Counted from the first letter of the stretch, positions 26,101 to 39,228 are shown. The stretch is DNA of 64,000 bases from Notospermus geniculatus (GCA_002633025.1 NMRB01000194.1:62001-126000), one strand, 5' to 3'. The notes: generated by a model not told the origin, from the sequence alone. Numbers and translations are program-made.

Positions 26101-29100
26101 GTCCCTTATAAACCTAACAAACTAAATAAAACGTAATTTGTGCTGGAATGAGTTAGATTACCTCTCGGTTGATGCCAATCTACTGTGATTGCATTAGGCC
26201 GAGTGAAATTGCTCGTGGTTTTAGATATAATGGCCACTAAGACGCAATCCGGAGTTCTTCAGATGAGAAAGCCATAGGACACTTGAGGCTCATCATATAA
26301 AGAAATCACTTTGATGTCAGTTCTGCATTCCTGATTCTTGAGCATTTTATTTGATTTATACCTTTACTTTGGTTTTCTTGCAAACTAGAGTCTATGAAAT
26401 TTAAAAATCTCACATCTCCCTACCCCGAAACTGAAGCATTTACCTCAGGCATTATTTGACACTGCCCTAGGTTAGCTTTCTTCCCATATACTTGGGCTGC
26501 CCTGTTATGTCACTATGTTTGTCTTCTCTGTTAATCCTGCCATTTTTAAGCCTACACCTCTCCCCTTTCTTTGCTAGGTGACGAGGAGAGACTGGACACA
26601 ACAACAACTTCATCACCTTGCTTCCTGCAATGACACCAGCTCCGTTTTTGGGACCAGTTTTTGTACAAGTCATACCGTGATGGATTCCTTGGAGTCATAT
26701 GGGCAAGATTAAACTCAGGTAAGCAACAAATTACACCTCATCATGGTCATGCACAGGCCCGACAAAGAAACAGGGGACGAATTACCCAAACCTGCTGAAA
26801 TACAGAAAAGTTTCTTAAACTAATCCCGAGCCCATTTGCCAAACTTAGGACCTAGCTGCCATTAAACCATCTTAACAAAGTGAGGATCACCATTTACAGG
26901 TTGCTTTTCTTCCATTTGATGTCTCCTTTGCTGAACCTAGACGGGATTGCTTAACTTGCTGAGAAACCATCACCACCTTAATCATACGAATCATGGCTAA
27001 TGTAATAACAATGACAAAGCTCAGGGATCCGGATAGTAAAAACATCGCAAGCTTGCATACCTTTGATCTTGGTGTCTTAGACCTGTCGGCTTACTGCCAA
27101 ACGATGTCTCAGGAAGCGAACAATAGCCGCATATCTCGCCCACAAGCCACCAACATCAGATCATAACCAGAGCTAGAAAGTTGGGATTTACAAACTTTTG
27201 GAAGTTTCTACTGAACCTTCATCCTGGATGATGGCTTTTGGTCTACTCAATAATTGTTTGATGGGCTAAAATCATGATTTCTTGTGGAATTTAAGCCACC
27301 ACATAGGTAGTTGGTATGTGTCATCCAATCCTAACAACTGAAAGAGACTCTGTTCATTGCTCCTCTTGTTATCCCAAGAAAAACACCCCATCTTTGAAAT
27401 CGGTTATTTTTTGGGTTCATTCGCTTGCTGTTGGTAGTAAAGAACTACTCAGACTAAGGGCAACAGGGCTGCTGAGTAATAAAACAAAATAAGGGCGGTA
27501 CTTTGTGAGTTGAGCATGGGAACAAACAACAAAGAATTTTTTATTATCTGCAGGTATCTGCACAAAAAATGCCAAATCATATGAAGGAATTTTGGCAAAA
27601 TATGCTGTGGTGACAGATGATGATGAGCCATGTGGGTGACTCTTCATACATGCGGGCTATGATGGTACTATCCACAAGCGTGTCATTCTGCAGGATACCA
27701 TACTAAATCAGGTAATGAGACACCGTGCAGCACTACATTTCCCACACCCTTATGACAAAGCTTGTACATACTTCACTACAGCCTACTCGTACACTTTAAA
27801 AGTTACACTTATTTTGTCGGTTGATTACGCAGGACTCATCCGGCAACACAAACAAAGAGTGTCAACGAAGCTCCATCACGCGGGACACAAAACTGTCAAA
27901 TTCAAGTAAAACTTGAGCGAAAATTAAAATTCTCCACACCTCTTCTGTCCCATTTTAAACACACCAGCATGATGCAACTTATTAAATTTTCATCTATCCC
28001 CCTGTCATGTCATATCGTTGGCAATGACCAAAAGTGTGTGCACAAGCAATGAATATTACATGAAGGATGTTATTCACGAGAGGTTGGTTGTCGCTCTACC
28101 CAAGTGACTTGCACATACCTCATAATAAGTAGGCCTTCACCATCACACCCGTCTGTGATCACGTCACATTGAAAACCTGGTTCTCGTCCCTCCCGTAAAG
28201 TATTTCAAGCATATTTTGAAATGAGGGGCCTATGGAGTGACGTCTTGATGCAGCACAGCAGAAAGTGAGACAGTGCAACATCATACTTTAACGCAGTTTC
28301 TCTTGGTACTGAATGTAACCAAGTAAATTGACAAGGTAAAAGAACAATTGAAATGATAAGGGAGAAGATTTTTCAGAAAATACCTCCTAAAATCTTGCAG
28401 AAGGTCTGCCTGCCTTAGACATACCGCAAATGGTGGCACATGTGCCATGGATGCAGAAATGTCGCATACATGAAGGCATCCCAGAATCAATGGTTGAAAC
28501 GTTTTCAAAGTGTCCTTCAATCATTGGCAGTTACCTGCTTAACAAAAAAACCCTTCACTCCAATTAGAGACAATGATGAAAAGTGTTGGTAGCATCCCAT
28601 CAACAGGAGGTCCGTCAATAATTCAAAATGGTGTGAGAGACACATTTTTAAATAGTTTTAAAGCATTGTTTAGCAAATGCATCAGGAAAGACAAAACGTA
28701 CTGTTGCCACAATATGATGAAGTTTTTAAGTCCAATTTCCGAGTACTCAGAATTGCCCATTTTTGATTGGGACAGGTTTGGGGCTGTTTTCTGCAATACT
28801 CTTTTCCTTACATCTTTATGGCGTGTACCATGAATCTCAAGGTTGTCATCCCTTCATTATCTTTTTTGAGAAAGGCAATTTTCTTTCAGAAACCACATTG
28901 AGGGTTGCAAGGGTAGCAAAGAAGCAACTTCCCCCCTTCATAGTCATAATATAGGTGTTCAGGCAGAAACTCACAATCTGAACTCGGCTCCAATGCATTC
29001 TTGAGAAAACCCCAGGAACAGTGGTCGTCAAAAAACTCCCAACTATTGTAGACCAGAGATAATTTTCAATATTCGAACAGAATAATGAAATTCCTGGCCA

Positions 29101-29696
29101 TGCAGCTTTCATCAGCAGACAATGTTATCTAACCTGCACAAAAACGTCTTCATTTAAACCAATGCAAATGTTTTTCATTGACCCCTCATTAAGATGCGTT
29201 TCATGGCTTGAAGTCAGTCTTCCCACGAACGAATCGCCGATGATCAACGCACAACTTTGTTCTCTTATCCAATAATTCCATCAATGTCGGGGAAAACTGG
29301 CCAGCTCATGGCTAACAAGAAAGAAAGTCCTTCGAATCATGAAGGAATGACGGCTAATTTTACTCGGATTTTCGCCTTATCAGATTGCCAGTAGAATAAA
29401 ATGAGTAAACAGGAGGTCAGGAAGCAAAGATGACCCGAGCCACGTACCACGTGACGTTGATGTAGTCACATTTCACGATTTGTAATGCTATAACATGAAT
29501 CAAATTGCTTCTACTTGTATTGAATTTTCAGCTGTTCTGCATGGCACTAGTACCCAAACAATATGAACATTTCTAGGCTCTTAACTGAATGACAGTCGCG
29601 AGATAGTTGTGTAGCTCACTGTATTAGGCCCTTACATATTTGACTATATGTATAGTAATTCCGTCCATCTGTGACAAAGAGGATGGACAGATTTCT
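20103..29696. other. Long intronic stretch, no confident gene
   Basis: No repeat element of note is recognised. Open frames up to 128 codons occur (for example minus 20588-20974) but lack recognisable motifs or family similarity. Short items: an 11-bp inverted repeat CCTGCGCAGCT / AGCTGCGCAGG at 24121-24184, and an acceptor/donor pair at 26577-26718 described separately. A micro-exon-sized acceptor/donor pair at 22113-22142 is too short to judge. Confidence 0.4.
26577..26718 (+). other. Candidate exon with strong splice signals
   Basis: The acceptor is a strong pyrimidine tract ending CTTTCTTTGCTAG, and the donor is CAG followed by GTAAGC at 26719. One frame is open for 44 codons (VTRRDWTQQQLHHLASCNDT and on) and stops shortly before the donor. 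The product is not recognised. As with the 18.3 kb module, a stop just before the donor fits a non-coding transcript better than a protein-coding internal exon. Chance cannot be excluded. Confidence 0.2.
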
Positions 29697-29893
29697 TAAG
29701 GTGCCCACAGGTCGACATTGCGTCCTGAAGCAACTCGCGGCAACTAGCATTCTGGCGGTGGAAGCAACTCGGAGTGACTGATCAGTTGCCGATTTTGTCG
29801 ACCTGAGCGCGCTTGCGTCTCCGAGCAACTGCCGGATGCATCATGAGCGTCCGTGCTGTTCAAGGTATAACTGCCAGTTGCTCTGAGTTGAGT
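29697..29893 (+). mobile_element. Truncated copy of the AAGGTGCCC MITE
   Basis: The sequence closely follows the left two-thirds of the complete element at 50047-50335, from AAGGTGCCCACAGGTCGAC through the CAACTGCCGGAT segment. It ends near a GAGTTGAGTAAGCTG stretch, without the right terminal repeat. Differences between the copies indicate an old insertion. Confidence 0.8.
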
Positions 29894-32800
29894 AAGCTGC
29901 CCATTGAGTAAGCTGGCTCAGTAAATGCAGCTTCCCAGTAGTGGAACATATAGGGTTAATTAGAAAGAGTACAGAGCTAATCCCGATATGATTTATGCTA
30001 ATCTTTGTGCAAGCTAGATGACTAGGGGACATTCCACGATCTGGCAAGTTCTCATTGAACCAAATAAGCCACAGGGGATGCCTTGGAATAGAATCCAATG
30101 GGGAAATAATACCAGGGTAGTGGTTTCAATAGAACTTAAACAATGTTGACCAAATTATGGAACATGTTGGTATATAAAACAAATTCTTCTGAAGTTTTTG
30201 AATGGTTTGGAGAATCTGATTGTTGATGTAACATCCAAACTGACAATTCTGTCAATAGACAAGGATGAATTTACAGCCAGGAACTAAGGAGCATCTAGAA
30301 GGTCACAAAAAATACCCCAAACACCAAGAAGAATTTTTTTCTAAGCAAAACAAAGTCACAGACAAGGCTTTTGTTTTAGCTCTCTATTTTCGGCAGCATC
30401 ATAACAATTAGTACATTCAGAATCTCCTCAGCCTTAATCTAGGCCTACTTCCATTCCTTTTACATGTTTTATAACATTTTTGTTCCAACAGAGAATACAC
30501 TGAAGTGACAACTTCATATTTTTTCCAGTTTGAATGCACCCTCCCATAATAGAAGAAAATATTGCTGGAGGGCCCTTTATGCAACCATAGACACTATTGA
30601 CAACAGATTCTTAACATTGATTGAAAAACACAGACAAGTGAACTATTTGACATTTTAAGCAACTGCTTTCATTGAACAACTGAAGCCCTTGCATCCCTAT
30701 TGAATACAGTGACTTGCCAGGGGGGATGATGTGAAGTGCCATGTTCATCATTATGCAGAATAATACCGTAACTTGCAAAGTCCCCGAGTCAAAATGAGAC
30801 AAAAAAGTCAAGTTCAGGCTGGTCAACGATACCATCCCTAAAATTCTGAAAAGGGGAATATCAACAGCCATGTTTGCAAATCTGGTTCGCGATTTTTTTA
30901 CATTCAACCCACCCAAAACATTTGTTATCAAGGAAGGTGAGTCTCTGTGTCTGGTGACAAGTTGTATCTTCAGCACCACGAGCTGTTCATATCGTCCTAG
31001 CTAAAGGACACCTTGAACAATGAATATTGCCAATGCATGGAGCAGTGACATCATAAGAAATCCACCTCCCATAACTCTCTAACATTTAATTCATGAAAGG
31101 CGCCCCGGCCTTTTAACACATTGGCATTAGAAACGATTACTGCAGCATCTATTGCAGGAGTAATTAGAAGCTTTGACACGAGCTCCACCATGATTTGTTT
31201 GCCTTTAATAGCGGCAGATTATCATGGTGTACAGAAAAGTGGCTTACTGGCGATAAATACGTGAATTTATTGTTACATTTCATAAATTCAAATTGGTTGA
31301 CGGGGAGCTTTGGGGCAGTGCACCGCATAAGCTTACTGTATACAGTAAGATAAATGTATTAAATGTTACAAGAAAATGATCCTGCATAGTTGGCGGTTAG
31401 ACCTTAGAAATTGTGCACCGCCCGTCAAATTTATTCATGTTATTTTCAAAGCCATTCTCAGTGGCAGTATGGAGATAATTGGAAGTGAACCTCTAATCTG
31501 TTGGTACATGAATGGCCGTTTAAAGATTAAAGATTCCACTAAATGACTTTCTCTATCAACGCCACGAAGGAGGCAAGCTTCAAAACCTTCAACATCATGA
31601 AAGGGGCAGGGGATTGAGCCCTGTACGGGCAATTTTTGTCATTGGTAGTTGTCTAACATGTACAAGAACCACACCCATACCACAGGATATGTCAGAATCA
31701 ATAGAACATGCCCGTTAGACCAGAGACAAGAAAGTATTATTCAGAGGTTGTTCAAGACAAAATCTGAATGTTGAGGGAAGAAAATCCATTGTTTGTGATT
31801 TTTGATATTCTCTTTCCTTGTAGCTTGCAAGTAATGGAACTGCAGGGCACCAGACCTGTACTTGCAGATGACTTTGGTATTTGGGTTGCACTACCGTTTA
31901 AGCAATGTTCCAAATAATAACAACTCAATGTGATCTTTTGTGCTATTACAAAATCATCTCTTCAAAACATGCAGCCTTTTTGCAAGTGTTACTTTTAACC
32001 TTTCCACCTGGCTCTCCAACATGCATAACTTTTCACAGGGCCTCACCAGAAAACTAATCCCTCACTCATCTAAAAAGCATAAGAACGACAGGTATCCCTT
32101 ACCTGCACGTGCAATGAATTTTTTAAGTGGTCTCAGATTCAATTACATCAATCTCTGACCGTTCTGCCTCTTGCCCAATATCGCGGCAAAAAAGTCAAGT
32201 GTGACATCGCCGATACGGGCAGATATTCAATGGTTTTGTGGCCACTTTGAGTAAGACAGTAACCAAAGACTCAAGAGGCCACGCTCGGCACAAAGCATGA
32301 GGCAACTTCATGGGAACTTGACAAAGTCAAGTCTTGTCAGAGCCAGCTGACCCCATGTCAAGAACAATACCCCTCCTATGCTATTCTTTCATTCTTCTGA
32401 GTCGCTACATCAAAAATTTATCAATCACTAAATACAAACTATGAGGATAAAATGCTCATTGCTAATACATTCATAGATCGATGCTGTGCGTTTGTTCTTC
32501 GATAGGGTTACCCGAGTAGTGTGGTTAAATTATGGATTAACACACCGAGTTATTATTTACAAAGTTCTGGTAAAACATTAACTTGCGAATTAGCCAACTT
32601 CCTTAGTTTTTCTGTTGATGTTTCATTCTGCAATTGTTGGTTGATAATATAGACTCTGAGGCGAGAGCCTGACCAGGACAAAGCGTTTGGTGAACTGCGA
32701 CATTTCGAACAACTGCCCCTCCTTTGTGGGTAAACAGGCACTGTGTGTCCTCTTTCGTGTTCAGATGCTTTTATGGATTTATAGATCGTTATACTTTCTG

Positions 32801-33969
32801 TTTAGTTTGGTTTAGAATTTGATAAGATTCACACCTGATGGATGCAGAACAGGTCAGACAAAACTGTGAGAAAGTGAATTCAATTCAACAAATTCAGTGT
32901 AAAAAGTTGCAGGCATATTAATAAAGTGACACATTTCAGTGTTAATCTGATCTGATCTCCGAGTGCAGTATAATTATTTCCAAACAGTATTTAGAAACAT
33001 TCAATATTTCTTAATCTTACTTGAGGTTCATAGCATTCAGTCCACGGACAGAACCTTTAAGTACAAATGGCTTAATTAGAAGATGTGGCATTGCATGAGA
33101 AAGTAGCAAACTCTATGCAAGTGGAAAAATATGCCTAATTTCCTATTTTCCCCATCGTTTCACCAACAACCCCAAGATATCATTACAGACCTCCAACATG
33201 GCATCAGTTGCAGATCCACGACTTGCCATTTCTGTGTAACATCTTTGTATTGTGCACATCTACCTCCTGCCAAATCAGGCTGGAATGGAACTGAAATTGG
33301 TACCAAGTCAAGTAGATATATATGACTGTAGAAATATGCACAGTTCTTTCAGGTCGGGTACAGAAGATTTGGGTTAATGTATCATGAAATTGGCCACATT
33401 CCCTACAGTGTTTCCTCGTATAAAAATGGACAAAATGATGTCAGGGCAGAATAAACGCAAGCATGTTGTCCATGGAGTCAGACGGATTTGACAGAGATTT
33501 TCTGCTGGAGAAATTAAGATAATGGCATATTTCCATGGACACAGCGCCACGCCACTAAGAGAGGAACTTTGCACGCTTCACTAGAACATTACTAGAATAA
33601 ATTTCACGCTCTTATGATCGCTCGTTATGATTTTTGGCAAAAGAATATGCACATTTACAATGCGCCGAGACGCCGTGCTTCTTGCTCTATTCAGGTTGGC
33701 GTGTGTGTGCTGCGGAACAGCGATGTCTGAGGCTCGTGGCACAGGGATGAATACCTGTGTATTGTTATGTCATGCTGCTTAGGTGATTCAAAATAATGGC
33801 TTTGTCATGTCTCTCGGCAACCAGAGAGAATAAACTATGGCTATTATGATCTGAGACCTGCCTCTTCTGAGTAATCAAGGTCACTCGCAGCCCATCTCCG
33901 ACAAATCAGGGCCATCTTGTGTGATGCAATGTTTTACAAACACCCTAAAATTTCAAGAAATATTTTGAC
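29894..33969. other. Intronic stretch without a confident gene
   Basis: Unique-looking sequence. It contains the 18-bp perfect palindrome CTTACTGTATACAGTAAG near 31334-31351 and the candidate terminal exon at 31824. A minus-strand open frame of 122 codons (30611-30979) shows no recognisable motif and is not called. Confidence 0.4.
31824..31917 (+). other. Candidate terminal exon
   Basis: A strong acceptor (TGATATTCTCTTTCCTTGTAG) precedes a frame open for 30 codons (LQVMELQGTRPVLADDFGIW and on) that ends in TAA at 31915-31917. No recognised domain. No poly(A) signal was examined convincingly. Support is only the acceptor quality and the open frame. Confidence 0.15.
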
Positions 33970-34233
33970 ACTTAAAGATAATGTATCATGACTTCATTGT
34001 TTACATTCAATGTTTATAAACATGGATGTTTACATTACGTTATTTTGGACTTTTGGGACATGCCAACACACCAAATTGCAGAACACTTTCAGTATCAAAA
34101 TAATTTCTAGAGGGGCATGCCACCAACAAATTAGCCATAAGATAAAGAAAGACTGGACACAAACCAACAAAATGTAAACAAACATTGAATTTTGTGGCCC
34201 CCCGAAAATACTCGTGATGCATTATCTTTAAGT
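33970..34233. mobile_element. 264-bp inverted-repeat element (MITE-like)
   Basis: Terminal inverted repeats of 22 bp, ACTTAAAGATAATGYATCAY in form, occur at 33970-33991 and 34212-34233 with two differences. A further inner match (CATTGTTTACATT / AATGTAAACAAAC-like) suggests a longer decayed arm. A target duplication is not clear. No coding capacity. Confidence 0.7.
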
Positions 34234-35907
34234 AAGCCAGGTTTCCTGTCAGCCACTAGCCACAAGAGCAGCGGGCTCTAGGCAGAAAATAAGGACCAAA
34301 ATGCTCAGAAGTTGGTCAAATAGTAACTGCTAAACAGCCAAACCTTTGCACTTTATATTATTAACTGGCAAAAAATGGTCACCAAAATTTAGCAATATAA
34401 GTAAATTTGATGGATGAAAACTTGGCTCACAAGTCCGTAGAACGTGCCCTGACCTGAATGCTTGGAGCATGAGGTGACAATGTAATTGATCACAAAAGAA
34501 GAAATCAGCCTTCCCGCATACCAATCTTATCTTCAGCATGAGAACTCGCAGAACTAACCATTAGAAACATGACTGACAGTTTTAATGTGTGCGCTAATTG
34601 TTATAACCCAACAAAGCTCATAGTCCATTTACACGAAATGAAATGAAAATTCCACAAAACCCTTATTGATTTCATGCATTGATTCCCAATGGAAAGACAG
34701 CATTAAATACCCGTACATAACACTTTTGCCCAAATTGACAATCTGACCGGATAATTTGCAGACTATTTGAATTGAAATTAAAATGCAATGAAGAGAATAA
34801 CCTTTACATGAATGTAATTAAACAATCAATGTTTTACTTTAAATACCAGCATGCCATCGATCCATCAATTGTCATATGCAACAATTGCTCGTTGTAAGCT
34901 GATTTCTGATTGGTCCTTACTATATGGCTAAAACGGATAGGTTTGAATTTTGCAAATGACGGGTGCTGCTGGACAAATTTAATCATTGAAATACATATTT
35001 TAGACAAATCATAAATGAGCTAGCATTAGTTTTTTTCCAAATGTGAGTCGATAGATTTATTTCAAATTTCACAATGGTGAATGCTTTGAAAAATTGAGGC
35101 AACAGACTGTGGTTAATCAAATTTCAATAAATGATATTTGTTTTTCACAAATTATAAATGGGCAGATATCTAAATGTGTCTAATCAGATCTATTAGGTTT
35201 CAAATTAATGCTGGTGGAAACAAAGTTTTGTCATTAGTCTAATGCAACTTCAAATTCAAATGGTCAAACAGCACGTGGACGGACTTGACAGACAATAAGA
35301 TGTGTTAATCTCCACTGCCTCCGACTCCAGCCATTGTCACAGGAGATGGTGGCATCACAATTTGAATCTGCACGATAAGTCATCACGCTTTTGTCCACAG
35401 GTCGACATGGTGGGCGTGGTAGTGTCAAATTAAAAGCTTGCCTGTGTACAAAACAAGGGGTCCTAGGGTCAACTCAGCATGCGGATTGTGACAAATATCA
35501 ATTGACACCGGGAAAAATATCACTACAATGATTTTTTTCCCCAAGTGACTCAGTCTGTGTGAACATTGTACAAAGGACATTGAACCCAAAATCTTTACAT
35601 CAGAAAACCACTTAATACATGTGTATTACACTGTACTATGACAGTGCTATGGGATCCAGTGAAGTGAAAGAGAGGTGCTAGGTATAGATTTAAGCCTATA
35701 TTACGGTGTGTAGATGTGGGTGGTACCGGAAGAGGTTGTTGCGCTGAAGCTGCGAAAGTCCGTTTGCACTAAATAATGTGTTGCAGGAAGCAAATCGCGT
35801 TTACAGAAAACAAGTGCCAAATTCTGAAATAGATGAAAAAGAGAAACATGAATACTAGGCCAAGTAGCTGAATTGATAGACTGCAATAGTTGTACCTGAG
35901 GTTTGTG
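34234..35907. other. Intronic stretch without recognised features
   Basis: AT-rich unique sequence; nothing recognised beyond short AT-rich words. Confidence 0.4.
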
Positions 35908-35967
35908 AATAAAAGTGCATTCTGCAGCTGGGCTGCTCACAGCCCATCTGCAGAATGCACTTTTATT
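35908..35967. repeat. 27-bp inverted repeat with 6-base loop (hairpin)
   Basis: Arms 35908-35934 and 35941-35967 pair over 27 bp with one mismatch, around the loop GCTCAC. The left arm starts AATAAAAGTGCATTCTGCAG. The length and near-perfect pairing resemble a hairpin RNA precursor or a recent foldback event. Transcription is not shown. Confidence 0.85.
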
Positions 35968-36719
35968 TTAGCAGCAATTCATCGTCTGTGCTGAACCCTT
36001 CCTGTTAGGCCTACCACTGATTTATGAATAACAGGTGGGCTGCTTGAACTTAGAGATGTCAGGCTGGACTACAGTACAGTAGGCCTAATGCATGCCAACA
36101 CAGTGTATGATCACGGCACACACGTCATCTGCATGCACACTAGCACAGGGATACAATGATACATGCATGACTGATGACCGGTGAACTGTGCTACCGGTAC
36201 GCGTAGGTTTTTTGGCGTATGAAAAAGTGTATGGGGACAATAAAATTCGTGAATTACGCGCTAGATTATATGCTTGAACTTTTGCCGTCCTCCCTTCCAA
36301 CTGCACCTACCGTATTAATGAATTATACGACCTCACAGAGCTCGGAAATCGGATCATGCAGCATTCCATGTACACATGTCATTTTTAGCACAGGGGAGAG
36401 ATTCCTCACTGCGCACACGCCCCCGGCGGCAGCTGGTGGAAGTAAGGTTTGGCGGGAAATGATTTTGAACGAAGTTGCTAATTAGCGCCGTTAATTAACC
36501 AGAGGAGCTGGGATGCTGAAAAATTTATTTTTGGCATATGACCACATACACTGTCGATCACCAACACCGGCCCCGACCAGGTATTCGCCGTTTGGGCTGT
36601 AGCTCCATGACTTGCCGATCGCTATAGTATATGGTGGTAGGATGGCATATCAACCGTTGGGGGCGACACTTATCTTCGTGGGCGCTGCGCGCCGTACGTT
36701 TCACTCACCCGCCCCATTC

Positions 36720-36865
36720 GTCCAGCTCATTCACTTCTGGGATCTCTACTAGAAAGTGCCTGAGGAAGACTCCGGTTGGGGTCGAAAATTTGCGAGATTT
36801 GGAGACGACTATGTTTACTATCATTTTGTGTGTCATTTTTTTGTGCTCTATGTTGGATAACAGTT
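36720..36865 (+). repeat. Fragment of dispersed hairpin-bearing repeat family (copy 1)
   Basis: Contains CTGAGGAAGACTCCGGTTGG followed by GGTCGAAA (36760-36787), where GACTCC and GGGGTC pair around GGTT. It then shares a segment ATCATTTTGTGTGTCATTTT at about 36822 with 43789 onward. The 148-codon open frame at 36631-37077 overlaps this repeat and is not called as a gene. A TGAAGAC...GTCGAAA hairpin is typical of the ends of some retroelements; assignment to Penelope-like elements is inference. Confidence 0.55.
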
Positions 36866-37667
36866 ATGGACCGATAAATTCACCTGATTGCCCCCCCCCC
36901 TTCCAGAAGCTTTTTCAGGACTTTGTGCAAACAATCACAGTTTGCCTCAAAAAAGTCTTCAGCCAAATTCAAGATGAAGGCATGTTGACTTGTATTGGTT
37001 TATTAGAAGTCCACAAGAGAAATTCAGTAGGGCCTAAGTACGAAATGACCGGGGCTGAGGCATCAAAGCATTATTAGCCCTGGATGTGCAAAAATGTACA
37101 TAACATAAACAACACGGAAAATCAAGATGAAGGCATCATGCTTTCGCATCACCAAAAGGTGAAATTCTTACTGAGTGACTGGACTAATTGTGTATTATTT
37201 CAAACACCTGACGTCCTGACCCACACACAAATCCCACCTCTTCCCCGTTGAGAGAACCGGTGTCACTGCCAATGAAGGATCTTTTTCTACGATGATTTCC
37301 CGATCAACCCATGCCATTCTGACGTTTTGCCAACTCAACATGATTTACGATCATTCATAGAATAATCGTACACAAGTGTTTGCCACTCGTTTCACCTAAT
37401 CACATCAACAGATTGATCAAATACAATCCAATTGGGGGTGTTCAAATCATCCCAATGAGACCTAAGCAAATAATACAACACGTGAGGTGGTGATTTCATT
37501 GAGTGGAATCAACATTTCCATGAGGTCTCTAAAAATGACAAGGGCCTTTATATGCCTTCCTACCCACAATATGGCCCATGTCATAGAAGGCCACAGTGTT
37601 CAAACATTTGTTCAGTATCAGCACCTATTGGACAGAAGCTCATGCCAGGCTTGCTGCTGCTGTTTAA

Positions 37668-37894
37668 CCCGTTAACTAGGTATGGCGTACTATTATGAAA
37701 TCCAGGGAACCCCCCCCCAATACACCGAGGATCTCAGCTTGCGTAAGGCGTAATAGTACGCCTTGCAAGGAAATGGCACAGTACGTAGGACGTTATATCA
37801 CGTCTAGAACCTTATGTGTCAAATGCTTTTCTTTTGGCAATTTTGTTTCTAAGAAAGAACAATTTTAACAAAAATTAATTACACAGTTAATGGG
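37668..37894. mobile_element. piggyBac-type MITE with TTAA target duplication
   Basis: The 227-bp element is flanked by TTAA on both sides (37664-37667, 37895-37898). Its ends are CCCGTTAACT and AGTTAATGGG, matching 9 of 10 positions in inverted orientation. An inner 12-bp inverted repeat GGCGTACTATTA / TAATAGTACGCC lies at about 37684 and 37750. TTAA duplication with CCC ends is the hallmark of piggyBac elements. No transposase. Confidence 0.7.
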
Positions 37895-39034
37895 TTAAGG
37901 TTAAAAACCCTTCATGAATTCAACCCATCCACATCTATCCCAAACCATAATTTTTGTGGTATCTGGGCTTCCGTTTTTTGCATCTTGACTAATCAAGGCC
38001 TCCGGTCACTCCGCCCTTCGAACTACGCTCCCTTCACCCTTGACGACCACCGTTTGTCATCCTGCTCGCAGACAGGTCGTTCCATGGACCGCACACACCC
38101 CCACTGCTGTCAATGATAAATGCGTGTAATCCAATGTTTTGTGAATAAAACATGCATTAACGTATTAGATTATTCTTCATTTTGAGATTTTCATCGATCC
38201 AAACCTCACAATGTTCCTATCTTCGTCATAAACCGCGCTTTCAGTAACGTTTGGCTGCTTCAGCCGCCACGCTCATGGGCGGCAAATGCGAGCGATAAAT
38301 GCTACGGTGGTCGGCAAGGGTGGATGGAGCGAGAGTAGGAGTGACAGGAAGCCTTGGTTGGGCAAGATGGTTTTTTGTGGTTGAACAATCACAAGTGCCA
38401 TAACTTCACTTTGTTTCAAGTGTATTTTATGCACATTTTCCAAAGGTATTGGATGATCCCTCAAGATTTTAGTTTCCTAATATCTATTCTGAGGGATACA
38501 CACTGAAAATACCTAAAGCACTTACATTTGTATCAATTTTTAAAATTCTCAGCACCGATTGCTTCTATATTTCCATTGTGAGGTACAATACTCCTGTTTT
38601 AGCGACTATCGAATATTGGATCTTTTTTCGTTAAAAAAATGTGCTGACTTGGATTATTGGATATTCAACTGCCAAATGCATCATGTTGGAAGAGGTACCA
38701 CAGTGCACACGACTACTGAATGAAGCACAGTTGAGTATTCAATGACATGCACCTATGCATCATTTCAGATGCACACTTGAAATAGGTTCGATGTACTCAA
38801 AATCAGACATTTGCTATCTTTGCTGCGAAGTCTTTGAAATCAATGTCCCCTGGTAAACCTCCCTTTAGAAAGCCACAACGAAGCAGGTTTTTCAAACCCA
38901 GCATATGCATGATAGGCAAATTTTGAAGAAAAAAACAATTTGACCAAAAAAGTGAGCTTTTGTATAGCGCTCTTTTACTGCAATGCAGTGTCAAGGGTGC
39001 TTCACATTTTTTTCCCGAGCTATAGGTCTGTTCA

Positions 39035-39228
39035 TTCCAATTTTTCATTTCTCCACTCCCTGGGGAGTATTACAGTCCCGGCAGCTAATTTCAGCGCTCT
39101 TGGACTAACATTCACATAGACCATCACTACCAGCCAGGTACCACTATCAGGATTGGGAATCGAACCCGGGACCCTCTGATCTGGAGTCTGTCTTGCTAAC
39201 CACAAGACCTCTAGACCACCAGACATGT
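39035..39228 (-). mobile_element. tRNA-derived SINE (family A)
   Basis: On the minus strand the element starts with a tRNA-like head with A-box TGGTCTAGAGG and B-box GGTTCGATTCC, roughly 39140-39228. The body carries GCCGGGACTGTAATACTCCC and the tail ends near ATGAAAAATTGGAATG. The tRNA-like region lacks obvious full cloverleaf integrity, so it is not called as a tRNA gene. A poly-G run lies just outside its 5' end. Confidence 0.8.

Noticed and set aside
30611-30979. 122-codon minus-strand frame
   Set aside because: No recognised domain, and no upstream or downstream exon evidence.
36631-37077. Longest plus-strand open frame (148 codons)
   Set aside because: It overlaps a dispersed repeat also seen near 39.9 and 43.7 kb, includes a poly-C run, and encodes nothing recognisable.
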